Positions 52,079 through 60,632 of a stretch of 64,000 nt of DNA are shown piece by piece. The translations under genes and the position numbers were made by a program. Positions within the stretch are counted from its first letter, which is position 1. Each line of letters begins with the position of its first letter. The stretch comes from Kaistia defluvii. GTDB lineage: Bacteria; Pseudomonadota; Alphaproteobacteria; Rhizobiales; Kaistiaceae. Where the stretch lies: assembly GCF_026343955.1 (NCBI RefSeq), contig NZ_JAPKNI010000010.1, positions 62,001 through 126,000 on the forward strand. The letters are read 5' to 3'. The notes beneath the pieces were generated by a model that saw only the letters and a list, made by a program, of their open reading frames with translations, was not told the origin of the DNA and did not search any database.

Positions 52079-52852
52079 CTACCAGCAGGTATAGCCGCCA
52101 TCGGCCGAGACGATCGAGCCGGTCATCAGGCTGGCCGCGTCGCTGGCGAGGAAGTGCACGACCGAGGCGATTTCGTCGGTCTCGCCCATGCGGCCCATCG
52201 GGGTGCCGCCGATCCAGGCTTCGTTCATCACCGGATCGTCCTTCACGAAGGCGGTCAGGGGCGTGTTGATATAGGTCGGGGCCACCGCGTTGACGCGGAC
52301 GCCGCGCGAGGCCCATTCGGCAGCCAGCGATTTGGTCAGGTGGTGCACGCCCGCCTTGGAGGCATTGTAGAAGGCCTGCTCCTGCGGCTTGTTGACGATG
52401 AAGCCGGACATCGAGCCGATATTGACGATGGCGCCGCTCTTCGCCTTGAGCATGTAGTTGCCGAAGGCGCGGCAGCACCAGAAGGTTCCATTCAGATTGA
52501 CGTCGATGACGTTCAGCCAGTGTTCGTCGGTGACCGTCTCGGCCGGCGTCATGCTGCGGGCGATGCCGGCATTGTTGACCAGGATGTCGATCTTGCCGTG
52601 CTTGGCGACGACGTCGTCGGCGACCTGGTTGACGCGGGCGGAGTCGGTGACGTCCATCACCACGACCTCGACGTCATAGCCCTTGGCCTTCAGGCTGGCC
52701 TGGCCGGCCTTGGCAACGGCTTCGTCGCGATCGGCGATGATGACGGTCGCACCCGCTTCGGCCAGCGCTTCGACGGTGGCGAGGCCGATCGACTGGCCGC
52801 CGCCCGTGACGAGCGCGACCTTGCCGTCGAGACGGAGCTTTTCGAGATACAT
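52079..52852 (-). CDS. SDR family oxidoreductase
   Basis: 257 residues. TGGGQSIGLATVEALAEAG binds NAD(P), VNNAGIARSMTP, VNIGSMSGFIVNK (Ser), catalytic YNASKAGVHHLTKSL, a C-terminal ASLMTGSIVSADGGYTCW. It resembles sugar or polyol dehydrogenases of the same class found beside ribose-type ABC importers in Rhizobiales, which may explain its place downstream of the GntR regulator on the same strand. Substrate unknown. Confidence 0.9.
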   Translation of the reverse strand: MYLEKLRLDGKVALVTGGGQSIGLATVEALAEAGATVIIADRDEAVAKAGQASLKAKGYDVEVVVMDVTDSARVNQVADDVVAKHGKIDILVNNAGIARSMTPAETVTDEHWLNVIDVNLNGTFWCCRAFGNYMLKAKSGAIVNIGSMSGFIVNKPQEQAFYNASKAGVHHLTKSLAAEWASRGVRVNAVAPTYINTPLTAFVKDDPVMNEAWIGGTPMGRMGETDEIASVVHFLASDAASLMTGSIVSADGGYTCW

Positions 52853-53148
52853 TCTTTTCCTCCTGAGAATTTCTCGTAGGCCATCAAGCTACTGAACGAT
52901 CATGGTGCCGTCACGATCGAAGCGATGGGTTTTCGAGGAATTTGGCCAGAGAAAAGCGCTCTCATGGCGCGCGCGCCAATACAAGCGGCCCAGATCCGCC
53001 TGGGAGGCGGCCGGGCTTCTTATACGCCGGTGGGAGAGCGGGGCGCTGAAGAGTTGGCGACGGGCCGGAATCGGGGGCATTCGGGCCCGTCGCCCCGGCC
53101 GATGCATCGGGCAGGAGCATCGGCCGGAAAGTGGTCGGTGGGCCTCGG

Positions 53149-53337
53149 TCAGCCGTCCTGGTCCTGGCTCGGGCTGCCGAGCGGCGGCGCCTTGGCGCTC
53201 CCGGGGCGCGCGGGCTTGGCAGGATCATGCGGCTCCGCCTGCTTGCCGGGGTCGTCGCCCTGGATGTCGGCAGGACGATTTTCGTTGCCGAAGCTGCTGT
53301 TGCCTCCGGCCTTGTCCTTGTCATACGGCGTCGACAT
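53149..53337 (-). CDS. Small hydrophilic, probably disordered protein
   Basis: 62 residues, MSTPYDKDKAGGNSSFGNEN then RPADIQGDDPGKQAEPHDPA, ending GSPSQDQDG. Rich in Asp, Pro, Gly, Lys and Gln with almost no hydrophobic residues. A perfect ribosome site, AGGAGG seven bases before the ATG, argues that it is translated. I recognise no family; stress-related disordered proteins have this look. Confidence 0.65.
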   Translation of the reverse strand: MSTPYDKDKAGGNSSFGNENRPADIQGDDPGKQAEPHDPAKPARPGSAKAPPLGSPSQDQDG

Positions 53338-53415
53338 GAAGTGCCTCCTTCGTTTCCTCGGGAAGAAAACACGGCAATGTCGATCCGGTTCCCCTTCGGG
53401 AACGAGAGGAACGGG

Positions 53416-54417
53416 TCAGGTGACGGCGATCAGGAACGGCACGCGGTGCCGGCGGCCCTGCCGGTCGAGCTGGGTCAGCCGCTCCCGGTTGGAGATCACG
53501 GAACGGCGCAGGTGCCGCTCCAGCGCGCGCTGCGCTTCGGATGTCCGGCCGGCCAGAAGGTGCTCGAACACCTCCAGATGCTCGCCCAGCATCACCTCGA
53601 TCTCGTCGGTGTCGCGATGGCGCTGAAACGTCTCGTGCATGGCGATCAGCGGTAGCTGGCTGCGGCGGATCGCGTCGCGCAGCTGGCTGTTGCTGCAGCG
53701 CAGGACGGTTTCGACATGCAGGTCGTTTTCCAGCTGCTCCAGCCGGGCCGGGGTGCGTTTGCCCGCCTGCACCCGGCGGATCCGCTCGTGCCGGGCGCGC
53801 AGCTCGGCCGGGTCGAGATGCGGCAGGGCCTGCTCCAGCGCGATCGGTTCCAGCAGCCAGCGCAGCTCGAAATGCTCGTGCAGCAGCTCCGGCGTCAGCG
53901 GCCCGGCATACCAGCGCTGGTTCTTGTCCTGCGTGACCAGCCCGGCGCGATCGAGCCCGGTCAGCACCTCATGCGCCACGGTGCGGCTGACGCCGTAATG
54001 GTCGGCGAGCAGGCTCTCGTTCAGATGGAAGCGGCCATAGGGCAGGCAGCAGGCGACGATGTGCTCGACCTCGGGGTAGATCGTGGCGCGACGATTGCGC
54101 GTGCGCGGCTCGATCATCCGCGCATCGGGCAGCGTCAGCCCGGCCTCGATCAGGTCAAGGCGCAGCGGCGGCGCGCCGGCATCCTCGCCGATCATCAGCC
54201 CGCGCCCGCCGAAGCGGACGACCAGGCCCTCATCCTCCAGCCGCCGCAAGGCGGCGCCGGCGGGGATGCGGCTCGACTGGAAGGCCCGCGCCAGCGCCGT
54301 CTCGCCAATCACCAGGCCGCGCGGCAGCCGTGCCTCGACGATGTGTCGCCGCAGCACGCGGTAGATCACCTCGTAGAGCGGCAGCTCCATGTCTTCCGGT
54401 TCAGCCATCGCCGACAT
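53416..54417 (-). CDS. GntR-family transcriptional regulator with FCD sensor domain
   Basis: 333 residues; the start may be the ATG at 54417 or 54408. An N-terminal winged helix (LYEVIYRVLRRHIVEARLPR, TALARAFQSSRIPAGAALRR LEDEGLV) is followed by a second winged-helix-like stretch (FHLNESLLADHYGVSRTVAH EVLTGLDRAGL). The all-helical FCD-type domain spans about residues 180-320 (HFELRWLLEPIALEQALPHL, MLGEHLEVFEHLLAGRTSEA). Having two DNA-binding-like segments is unusual for the family. It lies just beyond the ABC ATPase gene and probably controls that operon; see the inverted repeat at 59388. Confidence 0.87.
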   Translation of the reverse strand: MSAMAEPEDMELPLYEVIYRVLRRHIVEARLPRGLVIGETALARAFQSSRIPAGAALRRLEDEGLVVRFGGRGLMIGEDAGAPPLRLDLIEAGLTLPDARMIEPRTRNRRATIYPEVEHIVACCLPYGRFHLNESLLADHYGVSRTVAHEVLTGLDRAGLVTQDKNQRWYAGPLTPELLHEHFELRWLLEPIALEQALPHLDPAELRARHERIRRVQAGKRTPARLEQLENDLHVETVLRCSNSQLRDAIRRSQLPLIAMHETFQRHRDTDEIEVMLGEHLEVFEHLLAGRTSEAQRALERHLRRSVISNRERLTQLDRQGRRHRVPFLIAVT

Positions 54418-54500
54418 CGGCGCGCCCTCCCGGCCCGTCCTGCGACGTGGCGGCCGGGGCCGGCACGGGCGATCGCCCGGCGCGGTTAGCGTGCCGCCGG

Positions 54501-56054
54501 TCAGACACGCGCCGCCTCGGGCGCCGGGCCTGTCTGGGGCATCGGGCTCGCCTCGGCGCTGCCGGCGTGGATCAGCGCCATGATCTCCCGGCTCATCGGC
54601 TCATAGCGGAGCGAATTCTCGATCGTGCCGGCGATGGCGAAATCGCGCATCACCAGGATGCGGTCGGCCAGCGTGATCATCTCCGGCATGTCGCTCGAGA
54701 TCAGCAGCACGGAAAGCCCCTCGCGGGTGATCTCGCCGATCAGCTCGTGGATCGCGGTCTTGGTCTTGATGTCGATGCCGACCGTCGGCTCGTCGATGAT
54801 CAGGATCTCGACGCCGGCCGCCAGCCATTTGGCGATCGACACCTTCTGCTGGTTGCCGCCCGAAAGCTTGCCGACGGCCTGCTCGATCGACGGCGTCTTC
54901 ACCTCGAGCTTGTCGACCAGCGGATGAACCATCTTGCGCTCCGTCGCGCGGGTGATCAGGCCGAGACTGGAGGCGATGCGCCGCCAGACGGTGATCGCGA
55001 CATTGGAGCGGATCGGATGGGTGAGGATCAGCCCTTCCGCCTTGCGGTCCTCGGAGATGTAGCCGAGGCGGTGGCGGCGGATGGCGGTCGGAACGTCGGG
55101 GATCGTGACCGGCTTGCCATGCAGGCGCAGCTCGCCCGAAACGACCTTGCCGTCGCCGATCAGCGCCCGCGCCAGCTCGGTACGGCCGGCGCCGACCAGG
55201 CCATAAAGGCCGAGGATCTCGCCCTTGTGCAGCTGGAAGCTGACGTTCTTGTGGCCGAAGGAGGTGGCGAGGTTGGTCGCCTCCATCACGGTCTGCGAGC
55301 GGTCGGCGCTCCGCGTCCCCATCTCGGCGACGCGCTCCTCGCGGCCGATCATGGCCGAGACGATCTTGCCGCGGTTCATCGCCGAAATCGGCTCGCCGGC
55401 GGCGGCGATCTTGCCGTCGCGCAGCACGGTGACGCGATCGGAGATCGCCATCACCTCTTCAAGCTTGTGGCTGACGAAGACGATCGCCTTGCCCTCGTCG
55501 CGCAGGCGGCGGACGACGGCGAACAGCGCATCGGCCTCATGACCGGTGATCGAGGCGGTCGGCTCGTCGAGGAGGAGCACCTGCGCTTCCAGCGACAGCG
55601 CCTTGGCGATCTCGACGATCTGCATCTGCGCCACCGAGAGATGGCGGACCTCGGTGCGGGTGTCGATCGTCGGATCGATCAGGTCGAGGAATTTTCGCGC
55701 CTCGGCATGCACGCGGTCGAAGTCGATGACGCCGTTCCGGGTCGGCGGCCGTTCGATCATGATGTTCTCGCCGACCGTGAAGCGCGGGATCAGATTGCGC
55801 TCCTGGTGCACGGCCGAGATGCCGGCGGCGATGGCGTCGCGCGGCGAGGTGAAGTCGACCGGCTTGCCGTCGACCAGCAGGCGGCCGCGATCCGGCCGGT
55901 AGAGGCCGGTGATGATCTTGATCAGCGTCGACTTGCCGGCGCCGTTCTCGCCCATCAGCGCGTGGGTTTCGCCGGGCAGGATCTCGAACGAGACGTCGTC
56001 GAGCGCGGTGACGCCGGGGAAATCCTTGCCGATGCCTTCTATGGTGAGACGCAT
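54501..56054 (-). CDS. Ribose-type sugar ABC transporter ATP-binding protein
   Basis: 517 residues from the ATG at 56054 (MRLTIEGIGKDFPGVTALDD); the upstream open frame is the shadow of the permease. Two nucleotide-binding modules: Walker A GENGAGKSTL and, in the second, the usual variant GLVGAGRTELAR; signatures LSVAQMQIVEIAK and LSGGNQQKVSIAKW; Walker B LLLDEPTAS and LIIDEPTVG. This is the RbsA/MglA type. It follows the permease by 2 bp. Confidence 0.95.
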   Translation of the reverse strand: MRLTIEGIGKDFPGVTALDDVSFEILPGETHALMGENGAGKSTLIKIITGLYRPDRGRLLVDGKPVDFTSPRDAIAAGISAVHQERNLIPRFTVGENIMIERPPTRNGVIDFDRVHAEARKFLDLIDPTIDTRTEVRHLSVAQMQIVEIAKALSLEAQVLLLDEPTASITGHEADALFAVVRRLRDEGKAIVFVSHKLEEVMAISDRVTVLRDGKIAAAGEPISAMNRGKIVSAMIGREERVAEMGTRSADRSQTVMEATNLATSFGHKNVSFQLHKGEILGLYGLVGAGRTELARALIGDGKVVSGELRLHGKPVTIPDVPTAIRRHRLGYISEDRKAEGLILTHPIRSNVAITVWRRIASSLGLITRATERKMVHPLVDKLEVKTPSIEQAVGKLSGGNQQKVSIAKWLAAGVEILIIDEPTVGIDIKTKTAIHELIGEITREGLSVLLISSDMPEMITLADRILVMRDFAIAGTIENSLRYEPMSREIMALIHAGSAEASPMPQTGPAPEAARV

Positions 56055-56056
56055 GG

Positions 56057-57031
56057 TCAGGCGCCTCCCGCGCGGACGGCGCGCAGCCGGTTCAAACCGA
56101 CCGCGGCAAGGATCAGCGCACCCAGCAGGAACTGGACCCAGTAGGGATCCACCTTGGCCAGCACCATGCCGTTCTGGATGATGACGATCAGCACAACGGC
56201 GAGCGCGGTGGCGGCGACCGAGATATGGCCGCCGGTCAGCGCCGCGCCACCGATGATCGGGGCGGCGAAGGACATCAGCAGCCAGTCGACGCCGATGGTC
56301 GGCTGGGCCGAGCCGAGCTGCGCCACGGCGAGGATGGCGGCGGCGGCGGCGAGCAGGCCGGACAGCGTATGCGCCATGACGATGACGCGGTCGCGCGGGA
56401 TGCCGGAAAGCTCGGCGGCCTGCGGGTTGCCGCCGACGGCGAGCAATTGCCGGCCCGGCACGGTGCGCGCCAGGAAGAAGGCCAGCGCGATGGCGATCAG
56501 CACGGGGGGGAGCAGCAGATAGGGCAGGGCATAGAAGCGCCCGGTGCCGAAGGCGACGAAGCCGGCCGGCAGATTGTAGAACGGGATCGACTCGGTGATG
56601 CCCAGATTGATGCCGGTGAAGGCGGACGCCGTCGCCAGCGTGATGATGAAGCCGTTGATGCCGGTACGGACGGTCAGCAGGCCGTTGATCAGGCCGCCGG
56701 CGGCGCCGATGGCGAGGCCGCTGAGGATCGCCACGGGAACCGGGAAGCCCCATTTCTCCATCATGCCGCCAACGGCGATGGCGACGAGCCCGCCCAGCGC
56801 ACCGACGGAAAGATTCATCTGGCCGACGGCGAGCGTCAGCATCTGCGCGAAGGCGACGATCAGCACGACGCAGAACGAGCGCAGCATCACATAGAGGTTG
56901 AACTCGGTCAGGAAGGCCGGCGACAGCGCGGCGAGCGCCACCAGGCCGATGACGATCGCCACCGCCAGCGCCGACCACTCATTGGCGAGGAAGCGCTGGC
57001 CGAAGCTCATGTTGCGGGTGAGGGTGCTCAT
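56057..57031 (-). CDS. Ribose-type sugar ABC transporter permease
   Basis: 324 residues from the ATG at 57031. RbsC-like: LTLAVGQMNLSVGALGGLVA (the conserved GxxDLSVG-like turn), LINGLLTVRTGINGFIITLA, GIPRDRVIVMAHTLSGLLAA. It overlaps the other permease by 4 bp. Confidence 0.92.
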   Translation of the reverse strand: MSTLTRNMSFGQRFLANEWSALAVAIVIGLVALAALSPAFLTEFNLYVMLRSFCVVLIVAFAQMLTLAVGQMNLSVGALGGLVAIAVGGMMEKWGFPVPVAILSGLAIGAAGGLINGLLTVRTGINGFIITLATASAFTGINLGITESIPFYNLPAGFVAFGTGRFYALPYLLLPPVLIAIALAFFLARTVPGRQLLAVGGNPQAAELSGIPRDRVIVMAHTLSGLLAAAAAILAVAQLGSAQPTIGVDWLLMSFAAPIIGGAALTGGHISVAATALAVVLIVIIQNGMVLAKVDPYWVQFLLGALILAAVGLNRLRAVRAGGA

Positions 57032-58059
57032 GCGCGGCGTCCCGAATTGCGGCGGCCAGAATCTCTGCGTCCCAGGCTGCGGCGCTCGGCATAGACGCTG
57101 CGATAGCGGTCGAGCATGACGGCGGCGAGCAGGATCAGTCCGAGAAAGAGCTGGAGCCAGAAATTGCCGATCTGCATGACCAGCAGACCCGAGCGGATGG
57201 TGGTGACGAGGAAGGCGCCGAGGATGGTGCCGACGACGGAGACATAGCCGCCGGCGAGCAGCGTTCCGCCCAGCACCGGCGCGAGGAAGGAGGGCAGCAG
57301 CCAATCCTGCCCGATCGACGGCATGGCGGCGCCGAGCCGGAAGACGAGCATCAGGCCGGCCGAGGCGGCGAGCGCGCCCGACAGCGTATGCGCGATGATG
57401 ATGGCGCGGCCGACCGGGACGCCGGAAAGCTCGGCGGCGCGGGCATTGGCGCCGGCGGCCAGGATCTCGCGGCCCAGCGCGGTGAAGCGGAACAGCACGA
57501 TCAGCGCGGCGCCGAGGCCGAGCGCGACGAACAGCAGCGGCGACAGGAAGCCCCAGCGCATGCGGCCGAAGGCGGCGATTTCCGGCGGCAGCGCGTTGAA
57601 GGTCTGCGCCTTGGAAAGGATCAGCATGCCGCCCAGGAACAGGCTGGCGCTGGCGAGCGTGATGATGAAGGAATTGACGCCGGAGCGGACGATGACGAAG
57701 CCGTTCAGCCAGCCGAGAAAGGCGCCGAGCAGCAGCGCCAGCGCCATGGCGACGGGGATCGGCAGGCCCAGCGTCTGCATCAGATAGCCGGATGCCATCA
57801 CCGCGCAGACGCCGATCGAGCCGATGGCGAGGTTCATGCCGCCGGTCGCGAGCACCACCATGGTCGAGAAGCCGATGACCACGTCGACCGCCAGCGAGCG
57901 CGACAGCGCGAACAGGTTGAAGGTCGAGACGAAGCCGGGGGCGAGGCTGGTGAACAGCACCCAGAACAGCAGGATGATGGCCGCGAGGCCGATCAGGTTC
58001 GACTGTTCCGCTAGAAAGGACGGCCGCGCGCGGGAATCGGATGGGACGGAAAGGGTCAT
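57028..58059 (-). CDS. Ribose-type sugar ABC transporter permease
   Basis: 343 residues. RbsC-like: VVLATGGMNLAIGSIGVCAV, LNGFVIVRSGVNSFIITLAS, SGVPVGRAIIIAHTLSGALA. The C-terminus has an imperfect Arg/Gly/Ser repeat (RRSLGRRDSGRRNSGRR), an unusual basic tail. It shares its stop with the start of the second permease and is preceded by an R1 repeat in the 210-bp gap to the binding-protein gene. Confidence 0.92.
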   Translation of the reverse strand: MTLSVPSDSRARPSFLAEQSNLIGLAAIILLFWVLFTSLAPGFVSTFNLFALSRSLAVDVVIGFSTMVVLATGGMNLAIGSIGVCAVMASGYLMQTLGLPIPVAMALALLLGAFLGWLNGFVIVRSGVNSFIITLASASLFLGGMLILSKAQTFNALPPEIAAFGRMRWGFLSPLLFVALGLGAALIVLFRFTALGREILAAGANARAAELSGVPVGRAIIIAHTLSGALAASAGLMLVFRLGAAMPSIGQDWLLPSFLAPVLGGTLLAGGYVSVVGTILGAFLVTTIRSGLLVMQIGNFWLQLFLGLILLAAVMLDRYRSVYAERRSLGRRDSGRRNSGRRA

Positions 58060-58124
58060 GGTGAAGCCATGTGAGAGGATGGCGAGACGCTGGCCGGGCG
58101 ACGCCTTGACCAGATCGAACCCGG

Positions 58125-58230
58125 CATCATCCTGAGGTGCTTCGCGCCAGCGAAGCCTCGAAGGGTGATCCAGATGTCTCGCGAGCGCGAGCCTCCTTCG
58201 AGGCCGCTTCGCGGCACCTCAGGATGATGG
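58125..58230. repeat. Palindromic intergenic repeat, family R1
   Basis: CATCATCCTGAGGTGCTTCG then CGCCAGCGAAGCCTCGAAGG at one end; CCTCCTTCGAGGCCGCTTCG then CGGCACCTCAGGATGATGG at the other. Inverted ends match the other R1 copies. Located between the binding-protein and permease genes of the ribose-type importer. Confidence 0.87.
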
Positions 58231-58269
58231 CGGCGGTTGATCCCGCCATCATCCCGGAGTGCGACCCGC

Positions 58270-59316
58270 TTACTTGCAGGTGAGATACTTGTCCTTGAAG
58301 GTGGACTGGATCTCGGCGGTGATCTTCTTCAGATCGTCCTTGTAGGTCGCGGCGTTGTCGTTCGAGATCAGCAGCGTGCCCGAGTCGATGAAATGCTCGG
58401 TCTGCGGCGTCTTGATCCACGGCGCATCGGCCTTGACCGTGCAGGTGCCGCTGGCGATCAGGTCGAGCACATAGGCGCCGACATAGCCCTGGCCATAGGG
58501 GTTCTGCGCCATCGTGCCGGCGACGAAGCCGTCCTTGATGCCGTCGAGAACGATCTGGTCATCGTCGATGCCGACCAGCTTGATGCGCTTGTCGCCGAGA
58601 TTGCGCAGCGACTTGGCCGCGACCACGGAGGGGATGTAGGCGGTCGAGATCAGGCCGTCGATCTCGTCCTTCTGGGCGCCGAGCAGGGCGTTGATCTTCT
58701 GGTCGGCGGCTTCCTGCGCATCGGTATCGGTGATGTGCTGGACGATGGTGACCGCGCCGTTCGTTTCCTTGACGGCCTTCTCGACCGCGTCCATGCGCAG
58801 CTTGGTGTTCGGGTCGACCAGCAGGCCGGCCAGATGCACGATCTTGCCCTTGCCGCCGAGCGACTTGATCAGCGCCTGGGTGCCGAGATAGGCCGAGTTG
58901 AACACGTCGGTGCCGAGGCAGAACGACATCTTGGTCGGGTCCTGCGCGCAGCCGGCGAGCGCCGCGGCCGGGATGTTGTTGGCGGTGAGTTCCTCGACCG
59001 TCTGGTTGATGCCGACGGCATCGCCCGGGAAGATGCCGAAGGCGGTGTAGCCCTGGCTGACCAGGCTTTCGACCAATTCGGTCTGCAGGTTCAACTTCCA
59101 CTCGGCCGGAACCTTGAAGTCGACGGCGGCGATGCCGAAGTCCTTCGCCGCGTCCTTGCCGGCCTGTTCCCAGGGCGCGAAATAGGGATGCGGGCCGCCC
59201 GGAATGAGCGCGATCTTGTTGTCGGATGCATGGGCGGCGCCTGCGGCAAGTCCGAACAGGGCGGCGGCAAGCATCGGCAGGGCGCGCGAGCGCGCGCCAC
59301 GGTGGCGTAGATTCAT
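58270..59316 (-). CDS. Ribose-type sugar ABC transporter substrate-binding protein
   Basis: 348 residues from the ATG at 59316, with GAGGGAGGA before it. Signal peptide RALPMLAAALFGLAAGAAHA. The mature part is a type 1 periplasmic-binding fold: NKIALIPGGPHPYFAPWEQA, VSQGYTAFGIFPGDAVGINQ, DVFNSAYLGTQALIKSLGGK, KLVGIDDDQIVLDGIKDGFV, GTMAQNPYGQGYVGAYVLDL. Two mature cysteines in GCAQDPTKMSFCLGTD may form a disulfide. It is the first gene of the importer operon. Confidence 0.93.
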   Translation of the reverse strand: MNLRHRGARSRALPMLAAALFGLAAGAAHASDNKIALIPGGPHPYFAPWEQAGKDAAKDFGIAAVDFKVPAEWKLNLQTELVESLVSQGYTAFGIFPGDAVGINQTVEELTANNIPAAALAGCAQDPTKMSFCLGTDVFNSAYLGTQALIKSLGGKGKIVHLAGLLVDPNTKLRMDAVEKAVKETNGAVTIVQHITDTDAQEAADQKINALLGAQKDEIDGLISTAYIPSVVAAKSLRNLGDKRIKLVGIDDDQIVLDGIKDGFVAGTMAQNPYGQGYVGAYVLDLIASGTCTVKADAPWIKTPQTEHFIDSGTLLISNDNAATYKDDLKKITAEIQSTFKDKYLTCK

Positions 59317-59387
59317 GGTGTCCTCCCTCAGCGACTGACGCGGCCTGCTCCACCAGTCCACGTTCGCGAAGGGGATGTAACCACAAA

Positions 59388-59409
59388 CGCATATCGCGTG
59401 CAATATGCG
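59388..59409. promoter_or_regulatory. Candidate operator: inverted repeat upstream of the ribose-type importer operon
   Basis: CGCATAT (59388-59394), eight bases, ATATGCG (59403-59409), an exact inverted repeat 72 bp before the binding-protein start. A dimeric regulator such as the GntR-family protein at 53416 is a natural ligand, by context only. Confidence 0.5.
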
Positions 59410-59460
59410 GTGGAGCTGCCGCGCGATTCATGCGCGACCGGAGAGGGCCAAAACAAAAAT

Positions 59461-59490
59461 GGCCCCGCCCCTGGGGTTCAGGGCGGGGCC
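59461..59490 (-). terminator. Rho-independent terminator for the Spy-like gene
   Basis: GGCCCCGCCC (59461-59470) and its complement GGGCGGGGCC (59481-59490), a perfect 10-bp stem. Reading leftwards it is followed by ATTTTTGTTTT, a good U-run. Confidence 0.92.
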
Positions 59491-59584
59491 GTATTGGGGG
59501 GGTCAGAAGTCAGTCTGTCTTGTCAACTCCGACGGCCGGGGATGGTTCCCCGGTCGTGTTTGCATCACGCTTTCGCGCGCCGGA

Positions 59585-60376
59585 TCAATCCGCCGGACCG
59601 GCGTCCGGGCCGCCATCCGCGGGGCCGCCTTCGTCCTGGGCCGGACCGGCCGGACCCATGTCGTCGCCGCCCATCGGGCCGCCGGGACCCATGTCGTCAC
59701 CGGCCATCGGGCCACCACGGTCATGCGGGCCATGGCCATGGGGGCCGTGACCATGGGGGCCATGTCCATGCGGGCCGTGGCCGGGGCCACGATCACGGCC
59801 GGGACCGCGCGGACCCATCGGGGGACCGAAGCGAAGGTCGGCATTCGCCAGCTTGTCCAACTGCTCGGGGGTCAGCTTGGCCTTGAGGGCGTCGATCGCC
59901 TTCGACAGATCGGCTGCCTTGGCGGCGCGGTCGGTGACGTTCCGGATCAGGCGTTCTTCGCGGGCGAAGGCCTGCGGCGCGGGCTTGGGCGCCGGAGCGG
60001 GCTGCGCATCCGTGGTGCCGGCTGCCGGCGGGGCCGGCGGTGCGGGCGGCGCCGGGGGCGCCGGCGGCTGGAACATGGCGAGCAGCGCGTTGGTATAGTC
60101 GCGCCAGGCGTCATGCTGGTCGGCGCGGATGCCGATCAGGGTTTCCACGGTGCTGAGGTTCTGGGCGAGCCACATCTGCATGCGCTCGCCGCGCGGACCG
60201 CGAGGACCATGGCCACGCATATCGCCGTGACGGCCTTCATGCATGCCGCGCATCATGGGGCGGTCGCCCCTTTCGGTCGCGGCGGGAGCGTCTGGCTTGG
60301 CGAAGGCCGGCGCGACGGCAATCGCCGAGACGCTGGCGAGGGACAGGATCGTCAGGGCTGCGAGAGTACGCTTCAT
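59585..60376 (-). CDS. Spy/CpxP-like (LTXXQ) periplasmic protein with His-Gly-Pro repeats
   Basis: 263 residues from the ATG at 60376. Signal peptide MKRTLAALTILSLASVSAIA with A-F-A cleavage. The helical core holds MQMWLAQNLSTVETLIGIRA DQHDAWRDYTNALLAM and the LTXXQ motif in LKAKLTPEQLDKLAN, typical of Spy/CpxP chaperones. Two low-complexity parts are unusual: (PPA)n in the middle and a C-terminal tail with HGPHG units repeated about four times and GGPMAGDDMGPGG-like repeats. The His-rich tail could bind metals. It diverges from the two-component pair at 60633, the layout seen for cpxP-cpxRA. Confidence 0.85.
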   Translation of the reverse strand: MKRTLAALTILSLASVSAIAVAPAFAKPDAPAATERGDRPMMRGMHEGRHGDMRGHGPRGPRGERMQMWLAQNLSTVETLIGIRADQHDAWRDYTNALLAMFQPPAPPAPPAPPAPPAAGTTDAQPAPAPKPAPQAFAREERLIRNVTDRAAKAADLSKAIDALKAKLTPEQLDKLANADLRFGPPMGPRGPGRDRGPGHGPHGHGPHGHGPHGHGPHDRGGPMAGDDMGPGGPMGGDDMGPAGPAQDEGGPADGGPDAGPAD

Positions 60377-60632
60377 AGAAATCTCCAATGGCTTACGCTG
60401 GGCACGATCCGAAGCTAGGAGCGGGCTGTTTCCCCGGTAGGTCGTTTCGTGTCGGAGCATGTCCGGGGTAAACGATTTCGTTGCGAAATGTTTCCCGGGG
60501 TCGCTTGGAGACGTTCGGTTACGAAAAAGCCGAGCCCCCGATCCGTCGAGCGGGTAGAGCTTGGGCCAAGGTTCCGCGCCGCGCCAATCCCGCCGGCCTC
60601 CGTCAGACAGGTTCAAGAGGCCCAGCGCCGCA

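Noticed and set aside
56057-56978. N-terminal extension of the ribose-type ATPase frame
   Set aside because: It covers the permease in another frame; the ATPase family begins at MRLTIEGIGKDF (56054).
59725-59775. CRISPR-like short tandem repeat
   Set aside because: The repeats are in frame and encode HGPHG units of a signal-peptide-bearing protein; there are no unique spacers.
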